From: Nageia nagi
Taxonomy: Eukaryota; Pinophyta
Assembly: GCA_050084985.1 (NCBI GenBank)
Contig: JBITNC010000001.1
Coordinates: forward strand, 149,110,001-149,174,000
Reading direction: 5' to 3'
Length of the DNA: 64,000 nt
The notes beneath the pieces are model-generated. The model worked only from the letters and a program-made list of their open reading frames with translations, was not told the origin of the DNA and made no database searches. The position numbers and the translations under genes are program-made. Below are positions 1-11,795 of this stretch, piece by piece; the first letter of the stretch is position 1, and every line of letters begins with the position of its first letter.

Positions 1-739
1 TGGACAATCATAGTTGCCCCAAGTTATAATCAAACATAAACTTTTGAATTTTCATAATCAAAGTATTTTGAAAATAAGTTCTATATTTTACTAAGTACTC
101 ATGCTTGTCTACAAATGCTATTTAATGGAACACTTTATTCCATAGGCTCTATGCCATTAGCACGTATGTGACGTGGAGTCCTTTCAAAGTAGATAACATT
201 TTAATGTTTGATAATTCTACTATTTGCCCCAACAAAATGGGTTTCATGATCATTTATTATGAAAATCATTAGAAATATGTTTTTCCATGATTGAGGTTTT
301 TTGTTGAACATGACTTGAAAACAAGACAAATGCATTCTACCTCATTTATTGAGATGATGATACAAACTCAAGTTTACTACAAGGATCAACATAATGATAG
401 ATGATTGTATTATGTATTTTATTATTCATTCTTAAGACATTTAAAAGCATGATTATTAGACTTTAATCATGAATGTACTTTGATGTGCCACACATTGATG
501 GTGTATCTCAAGATTGAATAAGTTTTTTGATTATTGTTATTAGTTTTATTATTATTTCAATCATCGATGTTGATTTGGATATTATTAAATATCTTCAAAT
601 TTAGGGATAATGATTTGAAAAATTACAGTATTAGATTGTATCATTTACCAAACTTAGCTACTAATACTTTTTATTTTATGATAACATGTGCAAAGGATAT
701 GTAACAAGATGTAACGCACATTCAATTTATGAGTAGATG
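1..739. other. AT-rich region, no gene recognised
   Basis: No reading frame of useful length, no recognisable protein motif, no LTR end and no tandem repeat were seen. Base composition is like the rest of the intergenic DNA. Confidence 0.5.
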
Positions 740-1110
740 ATAATGAATGGAAAGGGAAGAAGAACATCGAATTCCAATTCAAAGGGAAGAGCAATTTCTT
801 ACTCTCGATCCCAAGGAATGATGGAAGCTTTCTAATGATGTTCTAGGGGGTTGAAATGGATGGGATATGATAGGAAAAGAATATTGACTTCCAATTCAAT
901 GGGGAGAATAATTTCTTATTCTCAATCCCAAAGAATAATGGAAGCTATAAAATTTAACAATGTTCTAGGGTTGACTTTTATCAATCCACTAAGGGCAATT
1001 TCTTGCTTAGATAAGAATAGAAGCAAAAGGTTTTAACAACAACAATGTTGACTCCCATATTAATGGGGAGAACAATTACTTATTCTTTTTCTCAAATAAT
1101 ATGGAAGCAC
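740..1110. repeat. degenerate tandem repeat, about three units
   Basis: The block containing 'ccaattca..ggggag..aatttcttattctc' followed by 'caaa.aataatggaagc' and 'ttctaggg' occurs around 774, 891 and, more diverged, near 1053. The first two are 117 bases apart, the third about 162. A 61-codon frame at 851-1036 lies in the repeat and shows no family signature, so I do not call it a gene. Confidence 0.6.
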
Positions 1111-2314
1111 CTCCAATTTAATAATCGATAAAGATGGATTAGGAAATATTTGGATGTTGGATAATAAAATATGAAAGTTGGTATAGTATAACATGTATGG
1201 GGGGATGGTGGATGTTAATATAAAAATAGTATAACGAATGAATAGACATAGGATGTATTGAGTATTTAGAGAGATAAACTAATCAACTCATCAAGGCATT
1301 GATAAATATAAGTGTAATATTAATTACTATGTAATAATAAATAGTATGGGATGGAGGCATGGGAGGATGAAGAAATGCAATGATCATAATATTCAAGTTG
1401 ACCATATTAACCAATCACCATTAGATTTTTCCTTCTTTAAATGATATAAAACAAAGTCATGATGTTCTCAAAATTATCATAGACTCATGTGTGTGCAATG
1501 ATGTTTATTTCCATCTCTAGACAATCTCAAACTAAATGTCACAAGAGCATAAAATATATAAGCTAGTTCATCCATATGAAACGTACAGAGGTCCATAGGA
1601 AAGAAGGTCGCTAACCAATATGGACATATTGCCACTCGTAAGATATGCCCCATTGCTAGACAGGCATCCATAGCCCCAATGAGGATTAACCCCTCGATCT
1701 CACTACAACCTTGCTCTACTGCCAGTCAGGCATCTATAGCCCTGGTAGAGGATATTGTAATCACCCAAGAATCATTGATATAATGTAGTATTTTTTTTTT
1801 TTTTTTACAACTATCAAATGATTCTTGGGTTTGAGATGAAGCGAATAATAGGATGAACATGTAACACTTTCACTTGAAATCATGTTCTTGTGACACCTCA
1901 TTCTTGACTATTTTAAGATTATTTAAATGTGAAGATGTGTGTGAGTCCGTAATAACCTTAAGCATATCATAGTCATGTTTGTTTATCATCCAAAGTTTCA
2001 AAAATTTCATGATGAAGGTTAGTAAAGTCAATAAGAATATTAATTTCATAAACTATTTCTTTATAATAAGTATTAAACATATTTATAAAATGGTATGGAA
2101 GTGATCATGGATAATGTATAGTATATATGCCTTGATGAATTGTTAGAATATAATCTAATACTCAAATATTCCAACATAATGGGGGATGAATATGAGGTGG
2201 AAAAGGGGAAGACATGGAAATGCAATAAACATATTATAACCTATCAGGTATGATAATTTTAGTTTTTTAATCATATTTTGAAGTTTGTGTGATTTCTAAA
2301 TCATGTTTTAATGA
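1111..2314. other. intergenic, no gene recognised
   Basis: Mostly AT-rich. A less AT-rich patch at about 1600-1750 holds a short imperfect duplication ('aggcatccatagcccc' near 1660 and 'aggcatctatagccct' near 1729). A poly-T run lies near 1790-1806. The minus-strand frame at 1477-1671 has no recognisable motif. Confidence 0.45.
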
Positions 2315-2382
2315 TTTTTTTTTTTTTTTTTTTATGATGGAGGGCAATTGCCCTAATGTGATCTATGTAAAACATGAGGAGA

Positions 2383-3354
2383 TCAAAAGTAAGATGGGGG
2401 ACGACTGCCCCAATGTGAACGATGTGAAGGAGATTGAATATCCTTATGCAAATAACATAATTCATCATTATTTAATTGTGTGGAATGTATGTATGTATTT
2501 TGTAGATGATGTAAATTGTTATCTATCAATAAAGGTATATCTACTTCAAATCGTTTATCATCCATTAGATCATGAAAGGCATGATTTAATTGGTGGCAAT
2601 GTTTAGTATTATGCCCCAAGTGATGATGATAAACATGATGTCCATACTTATCATATTTTATTGACTTAGGCTTTAGGTTTTCTTTCATTATATGATCTAC
2701 CACCCTCTTAGGTTGTTTCGATGATTGCATTCCATCAATGTAATCATCTTTGGATTTTAATTCCCATCTCATATCTTTATGATTATGCACTTGCCTAGCA
2801 AAGATGGATGATGATTTGCCTTTTGAATTTTGCATAGGAGGTTTCGTTTTCGATGATTTTGTAATATTATAATGTGAGTATGGATTTTCATCTCTTTGTA
2901 CACAATGGAGTACTCCCTCATGAATGTTTTTTAGACAACCATGAAATGTAGATGGGACACATTCCATTTCTTGAATCCATGGTCTACCTAAAAGAATATT
3001 ATATTGTTCAATGTTTCCTTCGATGATAGATAATGATGTTTGTATCGTCTTACATCCAATGGTGATGGGTAACACTATTGATCCTATTGTTGAACATAAG
3101 GCATTATTAAATGCTTTTATTTGTAATGATGGTAAATAAATATGAGAGAAAGGAAGATTCAATTTGTGATATGCTGATGTAGATATGATATTGACATCTG
3201 ACCCTTCATCTATTAATATCCTCTTAACAATTTTACCATTTACTTTACCGATGACATGGAGAGGTGGATCTAACCCTTGAGTTCCCTTGTTTGATTGTCT
3301 CTCATGGTCATAAAAAGAAATTATAGGCTGATGTATCAATGGAGGAACTTGCAT
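2383..3354 (-). pseudogene. gypsy retroviral-type aspartic protease region
   Basis: A 323-codon open stretch. The protease active-site region reads ILIDEGSDVNII, followed by about 60 residues later by the C-terminal protease motif YNILLGRPWI. These match the plant gypsy pattern 'hhIDxGSxxNhh ... hLLGRPWh', in which the protease cuts the Gag-Pol polyprotein. The remainder (KHCHQLNHAFHDLMDD and after) resembles the linker leading towards RT, but the frame stops before any RT motif. It lies downstream of the gag zinc knuckle at 3457-3870. The ATG is arbitrary since this was part of a polyprotein. A T run at 2315-2333 lies just past its end. Confidence 0.75.
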
Positions 3355-3379
3355 TTTGGATTTTTGATTATATGATATA

Positions 3380-4500
3380 TCAATTTATTTTTCTTGTATG
3401 TTTTGAGTTCTAGTATCAACTCCAACTATTCTTATAATAGGTTGATTACTTGGATTCTAGGTGTGTGTCACTTGACTGTAATTAGGTACAATAGATACCG
3501 TATTTACTTGGCATGAAGGAAGTGATTCTTGATGATTTTTTAAATTTTGATCTGTAATAGAAGTATTGTCTTCAACTTTCAAGTTATTATCTTTGATTGA
3601 ATTTTGAGTTCTATTTCTCAATGCTAGATAATTTTTTGTACTATGACCTCTTTGATGGTGATAATTACAATACTCATTTTTGTTATATTTTTCTTTTCTT
3701 GTAATTTTTATTTCACTGTATTCAATCTTGACCTTCTCAATTATAACTGCCTGAGCAATAACTTCTTCAAGAGTATTATATCGTTGGATTTGTAATATAC
3801 TAGCTATAGGCCTTAAACAATTTTGACTGAATAACTTAACTAACTCCTCCTGAGGTAAGGTATAGGGCATGCGATAGAGTATATCTCTCCATCATGAAAC
3901 AAAGTCAATAATTGATTCATTTTGAGATTGTTTTAGTTCTACAAGATCCGTAATAGAAGATTCCTCTTTGATATAAATCCTAAAATGTTGTAAGAACAAG
4001 TTTGCCAATTGAGGAAATGAATAAATACTATGTCATGGCAAATTATTATACCATTCTAGGGCTTGGGCTGCAAGCGTCATGGGGAACAAACGTAGCATCA
4101 AGTACTCATCATTATAAATTAGGTAATTTAAAAACTTAAACCACCTTCAATGTTCCTTAGGATCCTTATTTCTTGTAAAAGGAATTATCTTAGGCATTTC
4201 AAAGTTGTAAGGTAATTTCTTCTTAGGGACACTTGGATGGATGGGTTCATTGCAAATATTATCATATGTCAACTTCTTCAACCTTGATATGTTCATTTCT
4301 TTATTCATGAAATCCTTCATGAAATCCTCTAGTCCATTATCTGTCCAACTACCCTGAGGATGTTTTCGGTATCTTCTATGATTGGTATTTCTTTCTGACT
4401 TTAGGTCTAAATTATAAGATTTGTCATCAGAAGGAGATTTTGATAACAATGATGAAGATGATAATGATGGAAGATTAGAAGGTAAATGATGCCCTTGCAT
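3380..4500 (-). pseudogene. gypsy gag core and zinc knuckle
   Basis: Gag packages the element RNA in a virus-like particle. Between 4140 and 3880 the minus strand, across stops, reads a standard Retrotrans_gag core (WYNNLP, then YSFPQLANLFLQHF, then DLVELKQSQNESIIDFV). From 3870 it continues as an open frame containing LVKLFSQNCLRPI and TLEEVI. A decayed knuckle CNYHHQRGHSTKNY lies near 3640-3690; its last Cys is replaced by Tyr. Codons 4500-4147 are the N-terminal part, ending in KKLPYNFEMPKIIPF, the usual lead-in to the gag core. Stops separate the open pieces. Confidence 0.75.
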
Positions 4501-4701
4501 TGGATTTCTAAGAGTTGTATATGGTTGTACTTTATTTTGTTGCGACTTCTCATGAAGTAACCAACTATCTCGAACTTCTTGTTTTACCTTATCAAAAATT
4601 TGTCATTGTTTGTCAGGCTCTTGCTTTTCTTTTTCTTTGAGTTCTATATTCTTTTCATTACATTTGACATCTTCATATATTTTACTAAAGTTTATAGTTT
4701 C

Positions 4702-6315
4702 TTAACAATCTCTCTCTATGTGCTTTCTCTTTGCCTCCAACTCTGCAAAAGAGGGTATCTCTCCTACCTTGAATTGTTTAGCTAAAACTTTTCTACATTT
4801 TTCTTGCGATGAGGGTTTTTCACAAGAGTAAGTATCATAGAAGAATTTGTTTGATATCTTACAGTGAGGAGTTGTTTTTGAGGTTCTTAATGAATATAAA
4901 GTCATTCTATCAAAATCTTCCATACAAGACCTAGCCCTATGAAGTGTTTTTTGATAGGTGGGGTCAGTTATCCTAGCTTGTGAAGAGGGGCTTTGAGATT
5001 GATAATCTAAACTCTCGAGAGGCAATTCTCTTTATTGATTAGAGTAAGAGTATTGATATCTCCTTACTTGGTAATTAAGAGGTGATGATAATTGCATCCA
5101 AGCTTGACTATTTGGGTTTGCATAAGTTTTTACATCATGCTTTTGTCTTATCTCTTCTTGTCTCATTTTGTTGACAAACTCATTGAAGGTTTTGTCATGT
5201 TGATCATGAGAAGAACATGCTTGTTGTTGTTTATGGGACTCCCTTCGCAAAATATTCTTAGCTTTTTCATCATAGAAAATATTCCTAAGTAATTTATTTG
5301 TTGTAGGGCTATCTTCTTTATCACATTCCCAATTTTTCATCAAGCTAGTTTGATATTTTGAAGGTATTTTTAGTGGGTTCGAACAACATTCATCCTCATA
5401 AAGCTTTGTATCATCATCATGATGTGTTATTTCCCCACATGGATGTTCATTCCTAAGCTCATGTGTGTTAGCTTTGAAGATTTTATTTTTATATTTTTCA
5501 TTTCTTTGTGATTGAAATTCTTGAGATTCAATAATACAATCTATGGATTTTTTAATTCTTATGTGAGGCTCTCCAATTTCTACTTGTGATGAGAATGAAC
5601 AAGTTTCATCCTTGAACTCAAGAATATCATGAGATTCATGGGAATCAATAGAAGGTCTTGTAGCCTCAAGAAGGGGAGGAGAATGAAATTGCAATTCTGA
5701 GGAATGCTCTGAAAGGTCCTCAAGATTCATGTCAAACTCCTCTTCTTCAATATCATATTCCTCCCAAGGTGGGGGTGAAGACATCAAGGTGTCTAACTCT
5801 AGGAGTTCATATGATTTAGCATAGGATGTTGCATCAAGGCCTTTGGCATTAATACTCGATTCATCACTTAGCAAATTGGATTCATTAGGTTAGATAGTCT
5901 CGAAAGGAGATGCACCACAAGATTTTAATTTAATGAGATGTGTCGATGAGTTTTCAATCTTTATGATGGGCTCATTATTTTTAGTGTCAAACGCATCCCA
6001 TGATGAGGGCGAAGGAATGGAAGAACTATACTCTGGCTCTTCATGGGATCTAACAAGGCTTTCTGAGGATTGAAGAAGAGGTATGGTACATTGTTCTATC
6101 TTTGCTAAATATACTAAAAGCTTTTCAATGTCAATACAAAAATCATTCTTCATGATCTTAGAAGTAGAATAAGTATCTAAGGTTGACTTGGCAATATGTG
6201 AACATAGTCTTTGTATTTTTGGTTTTACTTTGATAGGAAAAGGCACATAATTTAAAAGTGCAACCAAGATGAACCTCATAATGATAAAATTCAAAGGCCT
6301 TTTAATTGTTCTCAA
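4702..6315 (-). pseudogene. N-terminal extension of the gypsy gag region
   Basis: Three consecutive open stretches on the minus strand (6315-5890, 5874-5032, 5025-4702) encode a hydrophilic, acidic Ser/Glu-rich protein with no domain I recognise. The pieces are adjacent and precede gag in the same orientation, between the leader and the gag core. I infer that they are the 5' part of this element's gag-type polyprotein or a separate accessory ORF of the same transcript. Short gaps between pieces show nonsense or frameshift damage. Confidence 0.55.
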
Positions 6316-7478
6316 TAATTCAAAATTTGTATGGATCTAGAGTAACTGACACATGCCTATGTTTCTATTTGTTACAAAGGGGGTTCAAAGTAAAAAACTT
6401 AAATAAAATCAACTTTTAATCATCTTTTAAACCTATTCCTTTGTATGACCTATTATATCATTCCATAAATGAAACATGTCAATTTAGTTTTTGAACACAT
6501 AAACAAACATCGTAAAAGAAGTTTTATTTTTATATTTTATATTATGTTTTCAAGAAAACAATTTGATGCACAAACATCCTATATGCAAGCTTACTTTTAA
6601 TGATGTGATTATCTTTTTTAAGTTTTCACATATTTTTAATGTCTGAGTTAAATGAATGATGTGAGTTGTTCACTTTTAGTATTTTAATTTTCCTGTCAAG
6701 TGTTAAATAAGGTATGTTGGGTAATCCTAAGGAATGTTTACAAGCTTCTATGGCTTTTGGCTTGGTTCTAGATGAGTCTCTTTTTTTGACTCCTACCTAA
6801 AGGAGAGTCACCTTGGTCATTACCTCCAAGCGTATCTGGTTCTATGGCTTCAAGTGTGTTATATCAGTGGGTACAAAGAAGCAAGAATTAATGGTTGGTA
6901 GTGACATCCAACTCGTTAATGTTCAATTATTCCTTTAAAGCCTTATGAAATGCATTTAAACAAGTAAAATACATTTATGCATACTACCCTCCCAAACATT
7001 CATGTCCATTTACATTATCTTAATGTGATGCAATCAAAGTTTATTTTAAGTGGATCTTGACCTTAATAAACCCCGTTGTTCTTTTTAATTATAATGTGAT
7101 TCATTATCCAACCTCTTAATGATGTTCATTAACTCCTTCCAGCTGTGGAAGTTTTATATGTGATAAATTTCTAAATAAAATGTGAATAAATTTTACCTCT
7201 TTCATTTAACTTATTTCTGATCACTTAAGATCGCTCAAAGCGCAAAAGTGAGAGCATACTTTGTTAAGTGAAAGTACTTAGTGTATTCAAATCCCCCTAA
7301 TTCATTAACCTTTTAATGTGATTTGTACTACCCAAAAACCTGATTTATTTCCTTAAGTTCATTCCAAATTAAGTGTGATTCATTTACCCTTCCAATTGTG
7401 AAAGTATTATGTGTAGTAAATTACCTCCTCTTACTAGTAATAGGTCATTATGTGTAGATAAATTACCCAATTAATGAT
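6316..7478 (-). other. untranslated leader of the gypsy element
   Basis: No coding signal. A diverged version of the 128-bp repeat found just downstream lies about 7180-7310 ('gatcacttaagatcgctcaaa', 'gcgcaaaagtgagagcata'). Position between the LTR and gag identifies it as leader. Confidence 0.5.
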
Positions 7479-7734
7479 AGTGTGAGTGTGAAAGAAAAGA
7501 AAAGTTAATTACCCCTTCTTATCAAGTCTATTTTGGTCACCTTAGATCGATCGAAGTGCAAAGGGAGAGCATAAGTAGACAAGATAAAAAGTATTAATGT
7601 GTATGTAGTGTGAGTGTGAAAGAAAAGAAAAATTAATTACCCCTTCTTATCAAGTCTATTCTAGTCACCTTAGATCACACAAAGCGCAAAGGGAGAGCAT
7701 AAGTAGACAAGATAAAAAGTATTAATGTGTACGT
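7479..7734. repeat. 128-bp tandem repeat, two close copies
   Basis: The unit beginning 'agtgtgagtgtgaaagaaaa' occurs at 7479 and again at 7607, 128 bases apart, and both contain 'gcaaagggagagcataagta'. A third, much diverged copy lies near 7180-7310. All sit in the gypsy leader. Confidence 0.85.
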
Positions 7735-7931
7735 ACCCTTCACCCAAAACATGAAAATAAATACATACCATTATACATAAAACAAATTAAGAAAAAATAT
7801 GCATTTAATCTTTTCTACCCATTCTTATATGCACTTTAGGCAAAGGAATCACACTCAAAAATATTTTTCCATAACATAATTTTATTTTATTTTTTTAGAA
7901 ATAACAAAAAGAGACAAAAATGACCTGGTAA

Positions 7932-8078
7932 GAGTCACCAGCGTTTAGACAGAGAATGCTGGTGTTTAGTGACAGTCACTGGTGTTCGATTCCAGTCGCT
8001 GGCATTTAGTCTATGTTAATTGAAAAATGCTGGCGTTCCTACTGAGTCACCGGTGTTTGATTTCGATTGCTAGTGTTT
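7932..8078. repeat. 20-bp minisatellite in gypsy leader
   Basis: Seven units of the type 'agtcactggtgttt' start near 7932, 7953, 7973, 7993, 8024, 8044 and 8064, so the spacing is 20-21 bases with one gap of 31. Related words recur inside the LTR at about 8798-8875 ('gagtcgccagcattt', 'gtcggtgactag'). Confidence 0.8.
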
Positions 8079-8224
8079 CTGCAACAAATTCCTGAAAAAG
8101 CACAAAACCTAAAATTTGAAGTTAGTACATAGAAAAATCCAAAAAACCAGAGAATAAAAAGGTAGAATCATAAACAAAAAATCTCCCTCTCAATAACGGA
8201 GGGGCCCTCCTTCTAGCGCTAGAA

Positions 8225-9067
8225 TGTTGCAATGAAAATTGAGCTGGAATATAGAATAAAATGAAATACAATTATTCTTCAATCTTCATTGAACCTCAAA
8301 TTATATAACATAGATAGACATGTTGTAATTGCAAAATGATATTCAATCTCAGTTCAAACTACAATTTGCCCTTAGAAGGGACTTTTACAAATGCTATGTG
8401 CCAAAATAAAGAGTATTAAATCTTCATTATTTTTGAGTTAGCTTGCTTCTTCCCTTGATATGAGCAACCTGTAAATCCTACACACATGCAAAAGACAATA
8501 ACATCAAAGCATCTATGTATGATATTGCATTGAATTGAAACTAGCATAAAATAATAAAATATATGAGCTCACAAGATTTTGGCAGCATTACCCTACTTCA
8601 AAAATGGGTTCAATTGGGGTCCATATTGCTTTGTATTAGCTTGTATTTATAGATCTTGGATGAGATGTTTCAAGGCTGGTAAGAGGAAGTGAACAGCCAC
8701 CGTAGGTTGTAACTGACCCCCTCTATCCACCTCATCTTGGAAGAACGAAGCATTCCAACTTCCTTTTGCTATTTTAGCTTCTATTTAGTTGTTACAGAGT
8801 CGCCAGCATTTGGAGGTCGAACATCGACGACTGGCTCAAAATGTTGGTATTTGTAGGCAAATGTCGGTGACTAGTTAACAATTTTATAACATTAAAATGA
8901 CCGCCAAATAGTCAATTGTTATCGAAAAGGGGTCATGTGACCACTTGTTTTGCATGTACTCAATGAGAGCTATCCAATAATGGAGTTTTCAAGCTTGAGG
9001 CTTGTATAAAGAGTTATGATTAGTTCAATGTTTACTAGTTAAAGAGGGACATTTTTAGGTGTCTACA
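8225..9067 (-). mobile_element. 5' LTR of the gypsy fragment
   Basis: On the minus strand the sequence begins TGTAGACACC at 9067 and ends TTGCAACA at 8225, giving TG...CA ends. A TATA box (TATAAATA on the minus strand, plus 8644-8651) lies in the correct orientation. Immediately downstream on the minus strand is TAGCGCTAGAAGGAGGG (8224-8200), resembling the primer-binding position of several gypsy lineages although it lacks a clean TGG start. No second LTR exists in the window, so the ends rest on these signals alone. Confidence 0.6.
8644..8651 (-). promoter_or_regulatory. TATA box of gypsy LTR
   Basis: Minus-strand CTATAAATACAAG inside the LTR, oriented to transcribe towards gag. Confidence 0.5.
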
Positions 9068-10499
9068 AATTGAAATCCCACATGGAGTGCATGGAGTACA
9101 TAGGCATGTACATTGGGAACCCACATGGTGCACAACATAGAGCACATGAAGAAGCAATGATGTGGGACTTGATGCAAAGTTGGACAATTGCATGGAACAT
9201 GCACAATGTTGTAAGAATCTTGGACATTGCACTAGTGGTGGAGGATAACACAACCTATTTGGATTTGCATGGAATTAGGTGATTACAATGAGGGATGATC
9301 TCCCACATGGGAGCATACCAAATTATAATTGCCCCTTTTCTTCTACACACAACCCAAACACATATTGGGAGTTATTTTAAATGGACATGATTGAAGTAAG
9401 AAGGTACCCTTTTTTTATAGCACACATGGAGAGTAGAAGGTGCACTTGAGGAGGCACCTCATTCTAGAAGGTTGTGCACTCCCTTTTGATCAACTTAAGT
9501 GCCATTTGTTAACACTTCATTGGGGCAACCCATTTTAGGAAAAGATGGTATTTGGGAATAGAATTTGGAGCCAAGGTGTTTAAATGCCTATAAAAAAAGT
9601 ATTATATATTAAAAATCAAATGGAAGTCTTAAAACACATGGGAAAGATGTGTTTGAATTTTAAATAAAGGTAGGCACCTACCAAATGTATACGCCATATG
9701 TTGTTAAGGCCATTTGGAGCCTATAAAAGAGGGGCTTTTAGTCATTTGAAAAATACCTCATTTAGGAGAGATCCTAACCATAGGGGAGTAGATCAAAAGA
9801 TGTCATAATGAAAATTTGTATAATATCAATAGGAGAGAAAATGCTTTCATGAAGGGAGTAGATTAAGGACCCCATAGGGGAAAGTTGTAGGAATCTCTTA
9901 GAGATCAATCTCCTTAGGAAAGATCCTCCCATGAAGTGAGTAGATAAAAGACCCCATAGGGGCATTTTGCAAGAATCTCTTTAGGAGATTAAGAAGGTAT
10001 CATAGAGTAAACATGTAAACTTCCATGAATGCATGGATAAAAGACCTCCTTAGGAGGTACTTGTAAAAATTCCAAATGGAGTTATTTTATTGTCTAGGTG
10101 GAGATCTTAGTGTGAAGGTAGAAAATCATATCAAGAGTAAGAGAGTGCTATGTGTAGTAGATATAGCCTTAAGAAATATTAAATTTTGTAATCTTCATGA
10201 TGGTGAGATCCAAGATAAGATAGAGTGAGAATATTTGTAGGAGAGAAAGACTCTTGTCAAATGATATGTCATCTTATGTAAATAAGACATAATTACTAAC
10301 TACATGATTACATTCTCTTTTGTAATGCCTTATTAAAATACAAGGTAAAAATAATATTAAGGCCTTATGGAAATGAGAACTTTATATTGTCACTAAGTTA
10401 AGAAGTTCTTCTTAGTGAAATATTCTATTTTCTCAATCATATTTTCATTTAAGAATTCTTTGCAAGCACTTGGAGTCCAAGTGTGGAAGATTCAAGTTT
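9068..10499. other. non-coding region with TATA-like promoter and short tandem repeats
   Basis: No gene. 'gcctataaaagagggg' at 9718-9735 is a strong plant TATA box. About 50 bases later begin degenerate repeats centred on 'gaccccatagggg' (9868 and 9950, 82 apart; a variant 'gacctccttagg' near 10042; another 'accataggggagtagat' near 9778). The TATA box followed by a repetitive transcribed-looking segment suggests a solo or truncated LTR, but I could not fix its ends. Opposed overlapping frames at 9035-9282 look like chance. Confidence 0.4.
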
Positions 10500-10870
10500 G
10501 GGAGGGCTTTAAGCCATCGAATTTCATGGAAAAAATATGCACACAATGGATTTTCTAAAAAGGTTATATAGTCTTTAAACCATATGGAATTATTAGTTGA
10601 AAAGTTAACTCTACAATTTTTGTCTGAATTGGGTATGCGAATGTCTATGCTTTGTGCTTGTAGATCACATAAGAATGTAGGAAAAAGGTAGTTACTGATA
10701 ATAATCTTTACTTTTTTGTTGGATCCTAAATATTCTCCATATTATATTCTTTTATAAAATATTGATGTTGTAGTGGGAAATTGGGATGATGTACAAAGAA
10801 TAAATACATTTATGAAAGAGGAATCGAGAAGATACTTGGGTGTGGTTAGATTGAAGTCACTACTACAATA
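10500..10870 (+). pseudogene. PPR protein fragment (last repeats and E domain)
   Basis: PPR proteins bind organellar RNA and direct its editing or processing. This relic opens with YAHNGFSKK near 10540 and then gives an E-domain-like stretch: LDPKYSPYYILL around 10719, followed by GNWDDVQRINTFMKE around 10780. These correspond to the E-motif pattern 'LxPxxxxxYxLLSNIYAxAxxWDDVxxVR'. Stops and small deletions interrupt it. It is the first of several related PPR relics between here and 25.8 kb, all on the plus strand. Confidence 0.7.
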
Positions 10871-10959
10871 AAGTGAAATAGAATTAGGGCAATCACCATT
10901 TTCTTTGTTATTTATTTTTTATTTTTATGCTCATGAAATGATGCTAAACAACACATCGA

Positions 10960-11460
10960 GGTAGGCATAAATGCAAGCATCACTTTTTAATTCACCAATA
11001 GCATCGTTTAGCATAACAAATAGAGGTGTTTGGCATTGTATATTGTGTCGAATATAATATCATTTTCTGTAGGATATAATGTTGCACATAGAGGTGCTTG
11101 ACATCATATATTGATTTTGATATAGCATCATAGATGGAGGTTCTTGCCATCATATATTACATTGAACATGAATTCATCAATAGAGGTGCTTGGCATCATA
11201 TATTACATTTCATATTGCATTGTTTTACGTTGGATATAGCATCGAGAATAGAGATGCTTTGGCATTGAAAATTGCATTGAATGTTGTATCATTTTAAGTT
11301 GGATATAGCATCATAAATAGATATTTTTGGCATAATATATTGCATTGAATATTACATGATTTTGCGTTGTGTATAGCATCATACTTAGAGGTGTTTCGAA
11401 TCATCTATTGTGTTAGGTATAACATCACACTTAGAGTTATTTCATGTTAGGAATAGAGTA
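10960..11460. repeat. tandem repeat with 68-bp and 46-bp spacing
   Basis: The word 'agaggtgctt' and variants occur at 11022, 11090, 11136, 11182, 11250, 11319, 11387 and 11433. Spacings are 68, 46, 46, 68, 69, 68 and 46 bases. Between them are 'ggcatcatatattgcatt' and 'ggatatagcatcat'. The 46-base units are 68-base units lacking about 22 bases. The array lies between two PPR relics. Confidence 0.8.
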
Positions 11461-11569
11461 AAAAAATGCATCATTTGGAGACCTTTCATGGTACTTCATA
11501 GATGTGGTTGACATCACTATTAGCATCCGAATTAGCCACTAATAGCGGAGTATAGTGTCAAACAAAAAA

Positions 11570-11795
11570 TGTTTAAAAATAATAAATGATTTATTTATTA
11601 TATATATATATTTAATAATTTATTAATTATTGATTATTATATTATTAATTATTAATGATTATATTATATTATTTATTATTAATTATTATATTATAATATT
11701 ATTAATTATTGATTATTATAAATGATTATTATTTTATTGTAATAATTAAATTATGTAATGATGTTATTATTAATTAATTAATTATTAATTGAGAA
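11570..11795. repeat. AT low-complexity tract
   Basis: Runs of 'attattaattattaatgatt' and 'tatatatata'. No other content. Confidence 0.8.

Larger units (their letters stand above)
2315..9067 (-). mobile_element. Ty3/gypsy retrotransposon fragment: 5' LTR, leader, gag, protease; pol missing
   Basis: Read on the minus strand: a candidate 5' LTR (9067 to 8225), a 1.9-kb leader with tandem repeats, a broken gag with N-terminal extension (6315 to about 3457), and a retroviral-type aspartic protease (3354 to 2383). No reverse transcriptase, integrase or 3' LTR follows. The relic ends near a 19-base T run (A run on the element strand) at 2315-2333. Frames are broken by several stops, so the copy is dead. 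The order gag-protease and the CCHC-like knuckle are typical of plant Ty3/gypsy elements; the exact lineage is not assigned. Confidence 0.75.

Noticed and set aside
1477-1671. 64-codon minus-strand frame with hydrophobic start
   Set aside because: No family match, no supporting context; not enough to call a gene.
2140-2175. 'tgttagaatataatctaata' as a partner of the copia LTR start at 61681
   Set aside because: Similarity ends after about ten bases; no LTR follows.
9035-9282. Opposed overlapping frames of 60-72 codons on both strands
   Set aside because: They overlap on both strands, lack motifs and lie in non-coding repeat-type DNA; chance frames.
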